DNA of 64,000 bases from Eudorina sp. 2006-703-Eu-15. Its lineage: Eukaryota; Chlorophyta; Chlorophyceae; Chlamydomonadales; Volvocaceae. The translations under genes and the position numbers were made by a program. How positions within the stretch are numbered: the first letter of the stretch is position 1; the number at the start of each line of letters is the position of its first letter. The stretch lies in NCBI GenBank assembly GCA_003117195.1, contig BDSI01000033.1:620001-684000 (forward strand), given 5' to 3'. Below, piece by piece: positions 1 through 12,700 of the stretch. The notes under the pieces were generated by a model that did not search any database, was not told where the DNA came from, and was given only the letters and a program-made list of their open reading frames with translations.

Positions 1-951
1 GGACACAGAGCATCCAAAAAAATGGATTGGTTCCGACACCAACACAGGGCGCCCCAGGATGACCTGACCGGGTAGACAGTCGCACTCAGCGCCGCGGTGG
101 CGAAAGCGCGATCTCCTGCCTGGCCCGCCCGTGCACCCGCGCGGCCCGCCGCCGCGCTGTCCTCCGTTCCCAACATGTCCCACGCAGACAAATGCGGAAA
201 CACTCCGCCGGGCCTTCGCAGACACACAGACTGCGGATATCCTCCCAACATGTCCCCCTTCACCTTCGGGAGCAGCGAAAGGAGGATAACAGGGTCGCAG
301 GAGCTGTACAAGGAGGCGACCATACCTCTGACGCAAACTCCCCCTTCTGCAGCATACGCGTGGGGGTGGCTGTGCGGCGCACCCGCCACCCGGTACCCCC
401 GCGGTTTGCTCGTATGGCGCGCGGCCAGCGTGCCCCCCAGGTGGCGCTCCAGCCTTCGTTCGCGGCACGAGCGTCGAACTCACGGGCCTCGCGCGCTGGC
501 TCTGGCCCTGTACCTGCTTTACCAACGGCCGTCGAAACCAGCTTTGCCGTGCTTCAACTGGTATGAGCGTGAATCGTGATGCGTTGTGCCCTCGCCTCCA
601 ATCCACAGCACAGCAATTCATCAAACAGCTTGGCAATCCGCGCAAGCTGCGAGGCCGCAACCGGCCTCTATTCCGAATGAGTAATGCCCAAATCGCTGCC
701 CCCGCCACCTTGCCACGACGGCGGCGAGCGGTCCCTTAAAAAATCCCTTCGCGCTCCACATTCGCTCTCCCGAGCAACTCTGTACCATGTTGCCACGTCT
801 CAACTCCAGGGCGCAGGCAACCGACAAATTTCAAACAAACGAAAATCGGCACCAAAGAGGGCCACATTCGCGCCCCAAATGTTCACGTACGACGCTTCCT
901 CACTCTTAACACCCGCATCCCACCACCAGTACCACGGACTCTCACACCCGC
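1..951. other. left flank, no supported gene
   Basis: Open frames here are short, overlap on both strands and show no conserved motif or convincing splice chain. It is the 3' flank of the tentative minus-strand gene that ends at 952. I see no TGTAA-type poly(A) signal on the minus strand here. Confidence 0.4.
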
Positions 952-2945
952 TTACGACACTTGACACACACGCGCACACCCGCGCTGACGTTGCCCAGCG
1001 CGGCAAGGCGAATTACGGTGTCCCCCACCGTGGCAAATAGTACATGCGACCGTCTGATGGACATCCTGGCCGCTCCCGGCAATGACTCTCATCATAAATT
1101 TTCCGAGCATAAGATGCAGCCGCAGAAGCCGCAAGTTCAGTCACAGAAAAAAAGCACCCGCTCAATCCTGCTTCCAAGTACAAAGTGGGGTAGTTGGATG
1201 GGGGATCGAGGGGGGAATCCAGAAATCGACGGCTTCAAACAGCACTGGACGGCCACCCATTCCCCCTTCCCTTGATACACCCTCTTTTTCCCTCCGCTTG
1301 GGGTACCTCCACGGCGGCTTAGGCTCCCTGCAGCCCGCATAACCTAACGTCGCCCTGCTCCCCCAAAGTCCCCACGCTGCACGGCTCTTCGACGCCCCAA
1401 CCCGCCCCACACCTCTCTCCCACATCCGTGCCACCGTGACAAGTGGGCTCCCACACTTGCTCCCAGGTTCCCGTTCCCGCCCCTCCGCTCTTGAGCAGCT
1501 TCGCTACAACGGCGCCATTTCCATCCGCGCATGACCCCTCCAGCTGACTTGCTTCAAGATGTCGCTGCTGCCACGCTGCCCACCGTGGTTCCCTGCTGCT
1601 GCAGTGCTTGGCTCAGTCCACCGGCCGCCACAACCAGCCGGTTTCGCTCCTGCAATCCGATGTTGTTTACGGACTCGACGCCCGGCTCCAGAAACCCTGT
1701 CGACTTCAAAATCGCGTTGCGGACACGCAGTCGGTCGCGCTTGATTGCAACGCTCGGGCTTTCACCTGTCAGGGCACGCATGCAAGCAAATGCGACAGCT
1801 CTTTACAAATAACAGTTTTCGAGCATCTGGGCAAGACCCAGATTGCAGGCGCAGCTAACGAAAACAAACGATGCCTGGTAATCAGTCTGTAGCCTCCATG
1901 AATGCAGGCGTAGAATCGACGGCAGCGCCGACCAAGGAGAATATCTGCCGGCATGTGGGACGCCCGGGCATATCCTCAAGACACAAATGTTTCATTCGCA
2001 CCTCCGAACGAAAACATGAACTCGTTAACTTGCGACAACTGATGCGGCGGGACAAACGTCGCAGGCGCGTACTGGGTCGTAGGACTGTCCGCCGGCGCCT
2101 CCGATTTCTTCCAACGGTTCATGTGGGGAATGCTTACTGGAACAGAAGAACCCTGCGATGCGGGTGCGCGCAGAGGGAGCAAAGAGTTCACATGCTTGCA
2201 TTTAGTTACTATTTGCTTTTGAGCCACCACCCGCATATAACTCTAGATTGCATCGGCCTCCCGGCACCCATGAGGAGATCATGCGCGGAGGCAGCTAGAG
2301 TGTGGTAGAGTGGCAAGCTTCGGTAGTGGTGCGTGTGGTTCAGGGTTCGTGTGCGGCTGTTCCCCCCCATAGCGCACCATTCGAATGTGAGCAGTTGTTG
2401 CCGGCATCGATGCCGCGATCGGTCGGAATACTCCAAGCTGGTCTCCAGATGTTTCGGCTGCATGGCAGGGAAGCTCAGCCCCCGTGTCCAACGCTGTGAT
2501 GGTCAGGGAACTCTTCGTGCTGCTGACGCCGTGCTCATCTACATCAGAAGCACAGTAAGCACAGATATTACATGTTGAAGTAAGTTATAATTGATCCGTA
2601 ATGTGGGTCGGCTGAGCTCCTGTGCAACACCAGAACAGCCGGCCGAATACGATGTGATCCACTAGCAACGCGAGAGATCCATGTTCAATTGCACCTAATC
2701 CAACCAAAACCCTCGTATCTTAGCCGGGTCGCTTTCCTGCGTCCACACAATCCTCGGCCTTGCCTAACAGTTTGCAGCCTGGCAATTCGTCACACACCTG
2801 CGCGCTCCTCTCCTTGTGCAGCCGGCGCAGATTCTCCTTCATATTCCGGCTGCTCCTCACTTTGCGATTCAGCTTCATCATCGCTGTGAGAATCATTCCA
2901 GATTTCATCCTCTAGGAAGTCCTCAGTCTCACGAATCGGTTCCAT
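952..2945 (-). CDS. small acidic CCHC zinc-knuckle protein (tentative)
   Basis: Four exons can be chained in phase: 2945-2798, 2136-2002, 1765-1584 and 1065-952, about 190 residues. Exon 1 starts MEPIRETEDFLEDEIW and is very rich in Glu/Asp/Ser. Exons 2 and 3 join as VNEFMFSFG/GESPSVAIKR across a gtgcga donor. The last exon carries CTICHGGGHRNSPC, an exact C-x2-C-x4-H-x4-C zinc knuckle, as found in nucleic-acid-binding, gag and some transposase proteins. All junctions keep phase (1, 1, 0). I do not recognise the family. It could be a complete small gene, or a remnant of a transposon gene that has lost its catalytic middle. The acceptor of exon 2 is uncertain, because an alternative lies about 15 bases upstream, and internal exons could be missing from the 660-base first intron. 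Confidence 0.38.
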
Positions 2946-3725
2946 AGCTTCTTGACCACAAGTAAGGCTACAAGGGCAAAGCTAAGGTTTCGCCACAAAA
3001 TAACGAAGTGCCCTTGGGCCTGTGTAGGCTCTGGACAAGCCTCTTACAGCCCTGGCGGCTGCAACTGGAAAAGTTACTACTTCTAAAGCTTCAACGCTGA
3101 CAGGGACACAATAAGGTAGTCAGGACGATAACTGGATTTCGCAAAAATGGTGAAGTTCCTAGAAGCTCCTACCAAACTACAGCGGCGGATGCAGCAGAGT
3201 TAATTATGCTCAAGTTACACGTTTGACAAAAATGATAGCCTGAAATTTATGCCAAATTTCTTGAGCCAGAGCGCAAATGGTCTGTGAGTCCCAACGGACT
3301 TGGATCGAGTCCGAACGGTTCGTACTGCTGGCCGAATCCGGCACTCGGGCTGCGAAGACTTGCAGACACTTGCCGCAGCTTACAGAATTGCACCTGAACG
3401 CATAATGTAGCGCTATTAATATCGCACACTCCGTATCGCCGGCGTGTCAGGAAATTGTGGTTGGTTTGAACCATTTCAATTCTTTCGTGAGGTTTCGCCA
3501 CAACTCGCTACCTGCGCAATGCAATGCGACCACGCAGTATGATCAACTATATTCCACAATTTAAGAAGAAACTCTGCACGCTCGTCCTGCACCACAAAAC
3601 ATGTCAACCGACCTGTGTCAGTCTGGGTTCACCCCTTCACTTTCTAGACCCCGTCCGATCCCTAAAACGCGATTGCCCCCGTTCTCTCGAGTCCTCCATG
3701 TATCCCCCCCCTACAGCAAAATCAC
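2946..3725. other. intergenic spacer
   Basis: This lies between the 3' end of the nucleotidyltransferase gene and the 5' end of the small zinc-knuckle gene, both on the minus strand. Composition is visibly less GC-rich than in the neighbours. It should hold the 3' UTR of the former and the promoter of the latter. No other coding exon is supported. Confidence 0.45.
3380..3384 (-). terminator. candidate TGTAA poly(A) signal
   Basis: The minus strand reads TGTAA, the usual volvocine polyadenylation signal, about 340 bases past the stop at 3726. A second TGTAA sits at 3215-3219. Either could end the nucleotidyltransferase transcript. The motif is short, so chance occurrence is possible. Confidence 0.3.
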
Positions 3726-6700
3726 CTAACCCCGCCGCCGACCCGCCACGGGCCGCCCGGTTCCCGTCTCCCCGGCGTCCGCATCCCCCGCGCCGTGCGG
3801 CTGCCTGTCCCCCGCGCCGCCTTCCGCGCGCTCCTCCGTCGCTGCGCTGCCACGCGCCTGTTGATGCCGCGCTCCATGCTGCTGGCCCCCGCGGTGCGCC
3901 GCTGCCGACCCCGCGCCACCGGCCCCGCCGCCGCCGCCGCGCCCGCCTCCTCCCCCCTGCTTCGCCCCGCCCTGCTGCCCATACGACCGACCGGACTGCG
4001 CGGCCCCCGACGGCACCGCGCGCGACTGCCAGCGCCCCTCCTGGTCCGCAGCGTGCTGGGTCCGATCCGAACCGTAGTGATGGCCGTGGTGGCTGTGATG
4101 GTGGTGCTGGTGGTGGTGGCCGTGATGCCCTCCCGCAGACGACCCTCCGCCCCGCCGGCTCGACACCCGCTGCCACTCATTCTCCCCATCCCCGTTCCCC
4201 GGATCCGCATCCGGCTGCTGCTGCTGCTGCTGCTGCTGCCCTTGCGGTGGATGAGGATGGCCGTGCCGTCCGTGCGCCGAGCCCCGGCCGCGGCCGTGAG
4301 ACACCGCCGCGTCGTCCTTCGGCCCTCCTCCACCCGCGCCGCCCGCGCCGCCGGCCGCCCCGTGGCGGCCGTGGTGCGAGTTGTGGTGGTGGCCGCCGCC
4401 GTGGTGGTGGCCGTGGTGGTGGCCGTGGAAGTGATGGGCGGACTGCGACGAGTGCGGCCGGGAGCGTTCGCTGCCACCGCCCGTCGCCGCCGTGTCACCG
4501 TCGGTGGACCCGGGCCTGCTGGAGCCCGCCGCGCCGCTCCCGTGCTGCTGCGCGTGGTGGTGGTGGTGGTTGTGATGGGCCCCCGAAGGCTGGCCCCTGC
4601 CGCCGCCCCCTCCACCCGAGTTGCCGCTCGTCGCGCTCGTCGCCAGCAAGTCCAGGGACGCCCGCGCGCGACCCGAGGCGGTGGACGACGACGGCGACGT
4701 CGGCAACCCATCCCCGGCGGCGCCGCCAGCGGCGCCTGCCGCCGCCGCAACCGCCAAGTAGCTGCCCATCGCGCCCGAGGACGCGCGGAGCAGCAGCGGA
4801 GAGGACGCGCCGCTGCCGCTGGATGCAGCGGACGCGCCGGCGGCGGCGGCGGCGGCGGCCGCCGCCGCCGCGGCGGCAGCCGCCGCGCCGGCCGCCCGGG
4901 ACGCGGCAGCGGCTGTCCCCGTCGCGGCCTGTGGCTGGGCGGGTGAAGCGGAGGGCACCTGGCCGCTGAAGGCACTGGGCAGTGACGTGGCTGCGGCTGT
5001 GGCGGCGGCCGCCGCCGCGGCGCTGCTGCTGGCGCCGCTGTTGCCGGCGGCACTGGCGGACGGGTGCGGGATAAGTCGCTCCATTGAGATGGCCCGCTTG
5101 ACCGCCTGGACCGCCGCCGCCTCACCCCCAGACCCGGACGTCTGGTTGACCGAGTAAAGCCGGGAAAACGAACAGGGTGGGGAAATGGTGGGCAGAATGG
5201 GAAGTCAACAGAGAGAGTGGCGGGGATACGGTAACCGTGAAAACAGCCCAGAGACAAAGAAGAGAGTGAAGGGGAAGTGGGCGATTGCACGCCTCACAGC
5301 CGATGCGCCTGGGGGTTGCGGCGCGAATTGCCCCTTTCGCCCAAGTCGCCCGGTTATTACGCGGGGATTCCCTATCAAAGGCCAGGGCGGGTGTGTTCAG
5401 CTCGGCCCACGAGCTCACGCAATGCTCGCGGCGCCCAAGCCCACGAGCCATGTACACATCTCTCTCTGTTTGGCGCCGGGCATCCTCAGCATCCCCACCA
5501 GCAACCCAGCAGTGCAAACGCAGGGGTGCAAACGCAGGGGTGCAAACGCAGGGGTGCAAACGCAGGGGCGAAAACGCAGCTCCAGCGCGTCGTGAGGGTG
5601 GGAGTTTACACGGGAAAGCCGCGCTTGTTCATCGCTTCTAGCTAGTAACGCGCGCACTGCCCGCGCTTCCTGGAGCCGGTTGCTACTGCTCACGCACCTG
5701 CGCTCGGCTTCCAGACGCCGCCCCACCGCCGCGCGCGGCGCCGGACGGCGGCGCCGCCGCTGCGGCTGCCGCCGCCGCAGCTGCCGCCACCGCCGCCAGA
5801 TCCGGGCGTGCCCCAGATCCATTCCGCGCGACGGCCGCTGCCACAGCCTGTCGTACTGCCGCCGTGGTGATAGGCGCGGCTGCAGCGGTGCCATTGCCTC
5901 CGCCCCGGGCGCCGGACATGGGTGATCCGGGCGACTGCGGCGGCGGCGGCGGCGCCGCTGCCGCTGCTGCAAGCTGCGACGCCGGCGCCCCCGACGGGTG
6001 TGAGGCGTGCTGCTGCGGCTGCGGCTGCGGGTGGTGAGGCGGCCGGTAGGGCGCCGCCTTCTTAGGTGTGTGCTGTTGCGCCGCTGAGGGTGCCGCCGCC
6101 GCCGCCGCCGCGGCTGCGGCGTCAACGGCGGAAGGCTCCGGAAACTCAGACTCCGGCGGCAGAACTGGCGCGCCCTGGGCAGGAATCGATACCTGCGCAG
6201 TCGCCGTGGTGACCGGGCTCGACAGGGCCGCCATCATGCTCTGTGGGAGTGGGGTCTCCGAGCCGCTGACGCGGTTGCCGTGCTCCTCCGCCTCGGATGC
6301 AGTGCACCCGATGCAGTCCGCCACCACGGCCGCCGACGCCGCCGCCACCGTACCGGCCGCTCCCGCCGCGGCTGTCGCCGCCCCGCTGAAGACACCCGCC
6401 CTGGCGGCGGTCGACGCGCCACGGTGCCCGTACGGGTCAACGGCGGGCGCCGCTGCGGAGGGCGTCGGCGGGTCGTCACTCGCCGCCATCATCGCCGCCG
6501 CCGCCGCCGCCGGCTCCTCACCGGCCGCGTGACACTGTGGCGGTAGGTGCTGCTGCTGCTGCTGCTGCTGCTGTGGCGGCAGTGGCAGGATGGGCTGCAA
6601 GGATCCAGCTGCGGCCGCCGGCGCCGACCTTAGATAGCCGGCTGCCGCCGCCGTGCCCGCCGCCAGGGGGTGACCGGCCGGGGGCGGCGGCATCACAAGC

Positions 6701-9700
6701 CCAGGCGGCATTTGGATGGACCCACCATCGCGCTGCTGCGCGCTCATCGCCGCGGCCAGGAGCACCTGCGTCGAGGCACCCGGCGAGGTAGAGCCTCGTT
6801 GCGGTTGGGAGAAAGGTGGAGGCGCCAGGACGTACCCCGTCGACAGCCCCGCCACCGGCGAGCTGACCAGCCCGCCGCTTGCCGCCGGCGCTGGCGGCGG
6901 CGCCGCCACTGCCGACACCGCCGCCGGCGGGACGCCTGACGCCGACATCGCCGTGTTGACAATGCCGGGTTGGCCCACGGCCACGGCCGCAGGCACCGCC
7001 GTCGGCGAGGGCAGAGAGCCGGTGTACGGCCCGGAGGTCGAGCCCGTCGGGGACGGCAACCCGGAGGCGCCGGCGGAGGAGGTCCGGCGCGCAGCCGCCG
7101 CGGCCGCCACCGCGGCGGCGTTGCCGAGCGGGTCGTATCGCTGTTGGCCTTGAGCTCGGGGCGGCGGCGGCGCGGGCAGCAGCGGCGCGCCGAAGGGCGC
7201 CGGCGGGCCCAGGCCCGACAGCGGCGGCTGCTGGGAGGCTGCCGACAGAGCGGAGGACGGCACCGCCGACGCTGTATCCCCCGATGGCTGTTGCGGCTGC
7301 TGCTGCTGCTGCTGCTGCAGCGGCGGTGACGCGTGGGCCGGGTGGGATTCTGATGATCCTTGCCGGGGCAGTGGGATGGGGGGAACCGGCAGCGGCGGCA
7401 GCAAACGGGGCTCCGCCGCGGCGACGGCGCCGTCGACGCTGCCCCGTAGGGTGGACGAGAGCGGCTGCAGCAGGTTGAGGGACGTGGCGGGTTGCGCGGC
7501 AGACGCCGGTGGTGGGCCACTGGCCGCCGCGGCGCCGCCGCCGTCGGCCGAGCCGCTGCGGGGCTTGGAGCCGCTCACGTGCGCCGCCGCCGCCGCCGCC
7601 ATCATCATCGCAGCAGCAGCCTGCTGCTGGGGACTGTGCGACAGGGGCGTTGAGCCGGACGAGGAAACCGACGCGGGCGGCGTCAAGTGCTGTAGAACCT
7701 CCTGGGCGGCGCCACCGCTGCCGCAGCTGCCGTGCAATTGCGCGCTGCTGCTCGACGCCGAAACGCTAGTGGCGGCGGCGGCGGCGATGGGAGCCGCCGC
7801 CGCGGCAGCGGCGGCTGCCGCTGTCATGGCGGCGCCCAACGGCGGGCTGTACGGCGCGGGCGCTGTCGGCGCGGTGCCCGCGGTCGAGCCCTCCGCCTGC
7901 GGCGGCGGAAGCGGCGGGTGCGAAGCTTTCGTCGGCTCCGCGGCTTCAGCCGGGGTGAGCTCCAGGGATGAGACCATCGGCGCCGCCGACAGCAGCCCCG
8001 TCAAGCTCCGTTCAGTGCTTGCGGCAGTGCCGGTGCGCTGCGCCGCCGAGCCGGCACGTGCCGTCGAGTCGGGATCTCTGCCGTGCGCCGTTCCCAGCGA
8101 TGACGTCAACGCCCCTGCCGTCGGTAACGCCGCCGCTTCATCCATCCGGCCGCCTCCAGCGGCGCCGCCAGCTCCCGCGGCGGCACCGCTGTGCGACAAC
8201 TTGGCGTGCGACGCCGACACCGCGTTGGAGCCGCCGCCGCCGCCGCCGCCAGCATCGTCCTCGAAGAGCAGCTGCTCCTCCACCAGGTTGCCGCTGGCCT
8301 GGCCCGACAGCGGCCCGCCTCCACCGCTGGCGGGCCCGGCAGCGCCGGGCGCGGACGACGTGCCGCCGCCGCAGGCGTCCGCGCCGCCACTGGCGCCGCC
8401 CGCACCGCTGCCCGCGCGGCCGCCGCCGCCGCCGTGGTGCGCGGCCGCAGCGTCCTGCAGCGGGTACGTGCTGGACACCAGGGCCCGCGTCTGCTCCAGA
8501 TTGAACGCCTGCGGGTCACGCGCCCCCAGGTGCATCGCGGCGTTCGCCGGGTGCGCGCCGTGCTGGGATGACAGGGGCGCGTACACCGGCGGCAGGAACG
8601 CCGGCGGCGCCAAGCCGGCGGCGGCAGCCAATTCCCGTACCGCGGCCGCGCCATGGCCGCCGTGCTGGGCGGAGCCGGCGGCATGGCTGGAGGACCCCAG
8701 CCCCGTCGCCAGGTGCACCGCCACGGGCGGCGGCGGCGGCGGCGGCGGCGCCCCTGGCGCCGCCGCCGAGCTGGACTTCGGTCCGACGGCGGCGGCGCCG
8801 CCGCCTCCGCCGTACATGCCCGCTGAAGAACCCAGCGACTGCGAGGGGCTCTGACCAGACGACGACGGGCTGTGCATCCAGAGCCCCTCGGGCCCGCCGG
8901 CGCCGCCGCCCTTCGTTTCGTAATAGTACTGGATCCTGTGGCCGTACCACCACGACGGCGGCGAGTGCTGGATGTTGTGCGCGAGCGCCGGCGGCGGCAC
9001 GGGCGGCAGGTTGGACGGCAGGTTGGACGGCAGGTGCGGCGACGGCGGCGAAATGCCGTACATGTAATCCGCGGCGCCGTACCCGCCGAGCCGGCCGAAG
9101 TGAATGGCGGCGGCGGGATGGGGCATCATGGCCGCGGGCATGTGGGGCGAGGGGCCCGCCAGCGCAGCCGTCGCCGCCGCCGCCGCGGCGGACGGGTTGC
9201 CCGTCGCCTGCCCATGGGATCCTCCGCCGGACGACAGCGACGGTCCCATGGGTCCGCCCGCCATCCGCACCGCCGCCGGATAACCTGAGATCGAGCTCGC
9301 GCGGCTTGAGCCGCCGCCGCTGGAGGTGGGCGGCTGTACTAATGCACCAGGTGCGGCGGCGGAGGCGGGGCCGCCCGCCACGGCAGGGGCCCCGGCCCCG
9401 CTGGCGCCAACGGCTGAGGGGCCTGGCGGCACTTGCGCCGCATGGGGCTGCCGATGGCTGCCGGCGGTCGCGGCGGCGGCGGCGCCGGCGGCGGCCGCGG
9501 CGGGAGCGGCCGCGGGAACTGCCGGCGGCGGCATGGCCTGCTGGAACCGCGCCATGAACGGCGGCGGCTGCAACTGTGCAGCCCAGTTCTGAATCTGGAT
9601 CTGTTGCTGGTTCAGTGCGATTGGCGGTGGCGGCTGGCCGGGCTGCGCAGGCGGCAGCGGCGGCGGCGGCACAAGCGCCACCGGCGGCAGCAGCTCGAAC

Positions 9701-12700
9701 GACGGCAGCGGCGCCGACAGCACGCCGCTGCTCCCCGCCCTGCTCCCGACGCCGCCGCTCGCAGCACCGCTGCTGGACGCGGCCTCCGCGGCCTGTGCGT
9801 CCGCCACCGCCGCCACCGCCGCCGCCGCAGCTCCCGCCAGCGCAGCGAAGCTGGAGGTGCTGTCGGCCCCAGAGGCGCGCACAGGCGCCGCCGTCGCCGC
9901 CGCGATCGCCGCCGACGTACCATACGGCGACTTGATGTCGCCGCCGCCAACCGCGACGCCCGTGTCACCGCTGTACGTCGCTTGGCCGCTGCCCGGCCTC
10001 GGGCGCATCGCCGCCGTCGCGTGATCGCCGCCCGCCAGCCCGCGGGCGGTGGACGCCGTCCCCGCCGTCGCCGCCACGGCGGCAGCTGCCGCTGCAGCCG
10101 CTGCCGCCGCGGCGGCGGCGGCGGCGGGGACGCCCTCCGTCCAGGCACCGCCATCGCCCTCCTGGCGGCCAGGTCGGTCTCGATCAACCCCGGTGGCGGC
10201 GGCGTCGGCGGCGGCCGCGGCGGCCCCGCCGCCGCCGCCAGCCGGTCCCGCCGCCGCCCCGTCTGAGCTGATGCTCTCCGTGTCGGCGTCACGGGCCCAT
10301 GTGGTGCCCACACCACCCAGGGCCCCCTGCTGCTGCCAGTTCCGGAGCTGGGCTGAAACCTGCACCAATGTCTCCAGCGTATCTGGCGGCGTGTCTCTCC
10401 GGACGCCGGCGGCGGCGGCGACGGCGGCGGCGGCGGCCCCGCCAGCCGCAAGTGCAGCCCCCTGCAGGCCGGCTGCGCCGTCGGCGCCGCCGTGACCGCC
10501 GTACATGGCCGCCGCCGATCCGCGATGGTAGGATGGCGCCGCGGCGGCGGCGGGCCCGGGCGAGGATTCCGCGGGGCCAGTGCCGCGGCGGAAGCTAGCG
10601 TTGCCGGCACCTCCACGATTATTTGACCGGTGCTGTGTGCCCGAGCCGTGTTGCTGCGGGTACTGCGGCTGGTGCGAGTGTGGATGCTGTAGCTGCGGGT
10701 GCTGCTGCTCGCCTGTCGCAGCGGCCGCGCTACTGCCGCTGAGGAGCGCCGCTGACGGCGTCCGCTGGCGGCTGAGGTAAACGCCGCCGCCGCCGCCACC
10801 GCCGATACCGTTGCCGGCACCGCCACCGCCGCCGCCGCTGGAGCTGCTCGCGGAGGACCCGTCGTGAGAGAATCGGCGTTGCGCCGCCGCCGCCGCTGCC
10901 GCCGCTTCCGCCGGCGGCAGGAGGCCTTGGCCCGGCGGCTGCGGTACCTGCGCCGCCGACAGCGCGTGCGGCAGATGCATGGAGTGCGGGTGCAGGACGT
11001 AGCCGGCGGGAACGCCCGCCGCGATGGCGGCCGCCGCCAGCAGCGCCGTCGATTCGGCAGCCTGCTGCTGTTGTTGTTGATGCTGCTGTTGCTGTTGTTG
11101 CTGCTGCTGCGCCGTCGACATGCCAGCGGACGCCGACTGCGGCGGCGGCGGAATGCCGTACGGGAAGTAGCCTGCCGCCGCCATGCCGGCGGGAAGGCCG
11201 TGTAGCAGGTGCGTATGGGCGTGCGGGTGAGGGTGCACCATCGCGCCGCCGAGCAGCGGAGGCGGAGGCGCCGCCGCCGCCGCGGCGGCTGCCGCCGCCG
11301 CCAGCTGTCGGTTGTACCCTGCGGCGTGAATCACCTGCGCAAGACTGCTCAGCTGCTGCATTTGCTCGGGGCTGATGGCGGCGGCCGCCGCCGCAGCGGC
11401 GGACCAATTCCCAGGACCCATCATGCCGGCTATGAACGGCATCGCCGGTGGCGCCGGCCCGCTGCCGCGCGCGCCCCTTCCCCCGGGCGAGTGGCGGAGG
11501 TGGCCCCCGCTACCGCCACCGCCGGCGGGACCGGCGCCACCGCCGCTGCCTGGGGCCAGGTGCCCGCCAGGCCCGCCGGCCAAACTTGGGTGTGGGTGCA
11601 AGATGGCCTGCAACGCGGCGGTCAGGTCGTGATGCTGCTGCTGGGGGTGAGGTAACGCAGGCGGCGGCGGCGGTGGGGGCGGCGGCGGCGGCGGGGGTGA
11701 GCTCACGGTGACGAAGCCGCCGGGTGCGCCCGCCGGAGCACCGGTCTGATGCGGCGCCTGGCCGCTGCTACTGCCAACGCCGCCCCGGCCGCCAGAAGGT
11801 ACTGCCGCTGGCGAAGCGGCACCGGCAGTAGCAGCAGCAGTAGAAGACGACGCCGACAAGCCCGCCGAGCCTGGGGACCGGCTCATGAGCTTCTGCTGCA
11901 GCTCCTCCGGCATGACCGGGACGGCGTACGGCAGCATCCGGGGGGACTCGCTGCTGCTCGCGGCGGCGGCGGCGGCGGCCGCGCCGCCGTCGGGACTGGT
12001 TTGCATGGGCACCGCGCTCGGCACCGCTGGCGCAGGCAACGCCGCCGCCGCCGCCGCCACTGGGGCGGCAACGACGCGCGCAGGCGCCGCCGCTGGCGCG
12101 GCCGACGCCGCTGCCGGAGCTGCGGTTGGCGGCACCCGCTGTGGCGGCGCCTCTGGCGCCGCATCTGCGCCGCCGCCGCTCGGCGGCTGCGCGGCCGGGG
12201 CCGAGGTGGCGCCCTTTGACGGCCCGTCTCCAGGCTCTCCGCTGGGGACAGCCTCAGCCGAGGCCACCGCTCTCGTCCCAGATCCCGCAGAGCCCTCGAC
12301 GCACGCCTCGCTCTCAAATTCGACTCCCGGGACCCCCACATCGTCCGCCTTCCCCTCGACGTCTCCGCCCGCGCTGCTGCTGCCGCTGCTGTCGCCGCTC
12401 TCGCCGCCATCCCCGCTGCCGCTCACCCGCCCGACTACGCACTGCGGCAGCACCGTCTCCGGAGACGGCACTAGCCCCTCCGACGCGGCCGCGTCGTCCT
12501 CCATCGTGTCCGATGGGCCCTGCCCGAATGTTCCGATCGGCGCTGTGTCGTCCGGCAGCGGTGGCGGCGGCGGCGCCGTCGCCGCCGCCTCCCGCCTCCG
12601 CCGTACAGGCGGCGTCGTCGCCGCCGCCGGCGTCTCCTGACTGGCGCCATCGCCCTCACCTGCCGCGTCACCACCAGGGACACCGCCGGCTCCCGCGCCA

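Noticed and set aside
97..579. 160-codon plus frame at the left edge
   Set aside because: No recognisable motif, overlapped by another frame of similar length, and no splice partners; treated as chance in GC-rich DNA.
7376..8854. Long plus-strand open frame (492 codons), and others at 3524-4969, 9433-10266, 11885-12640
   Set aside because: They lie opposite the giant low-complexity exon. Open frames arise because CAG/GCC-type repeats rarely contain stops in any frame. They lack ordered motifs and splice context.
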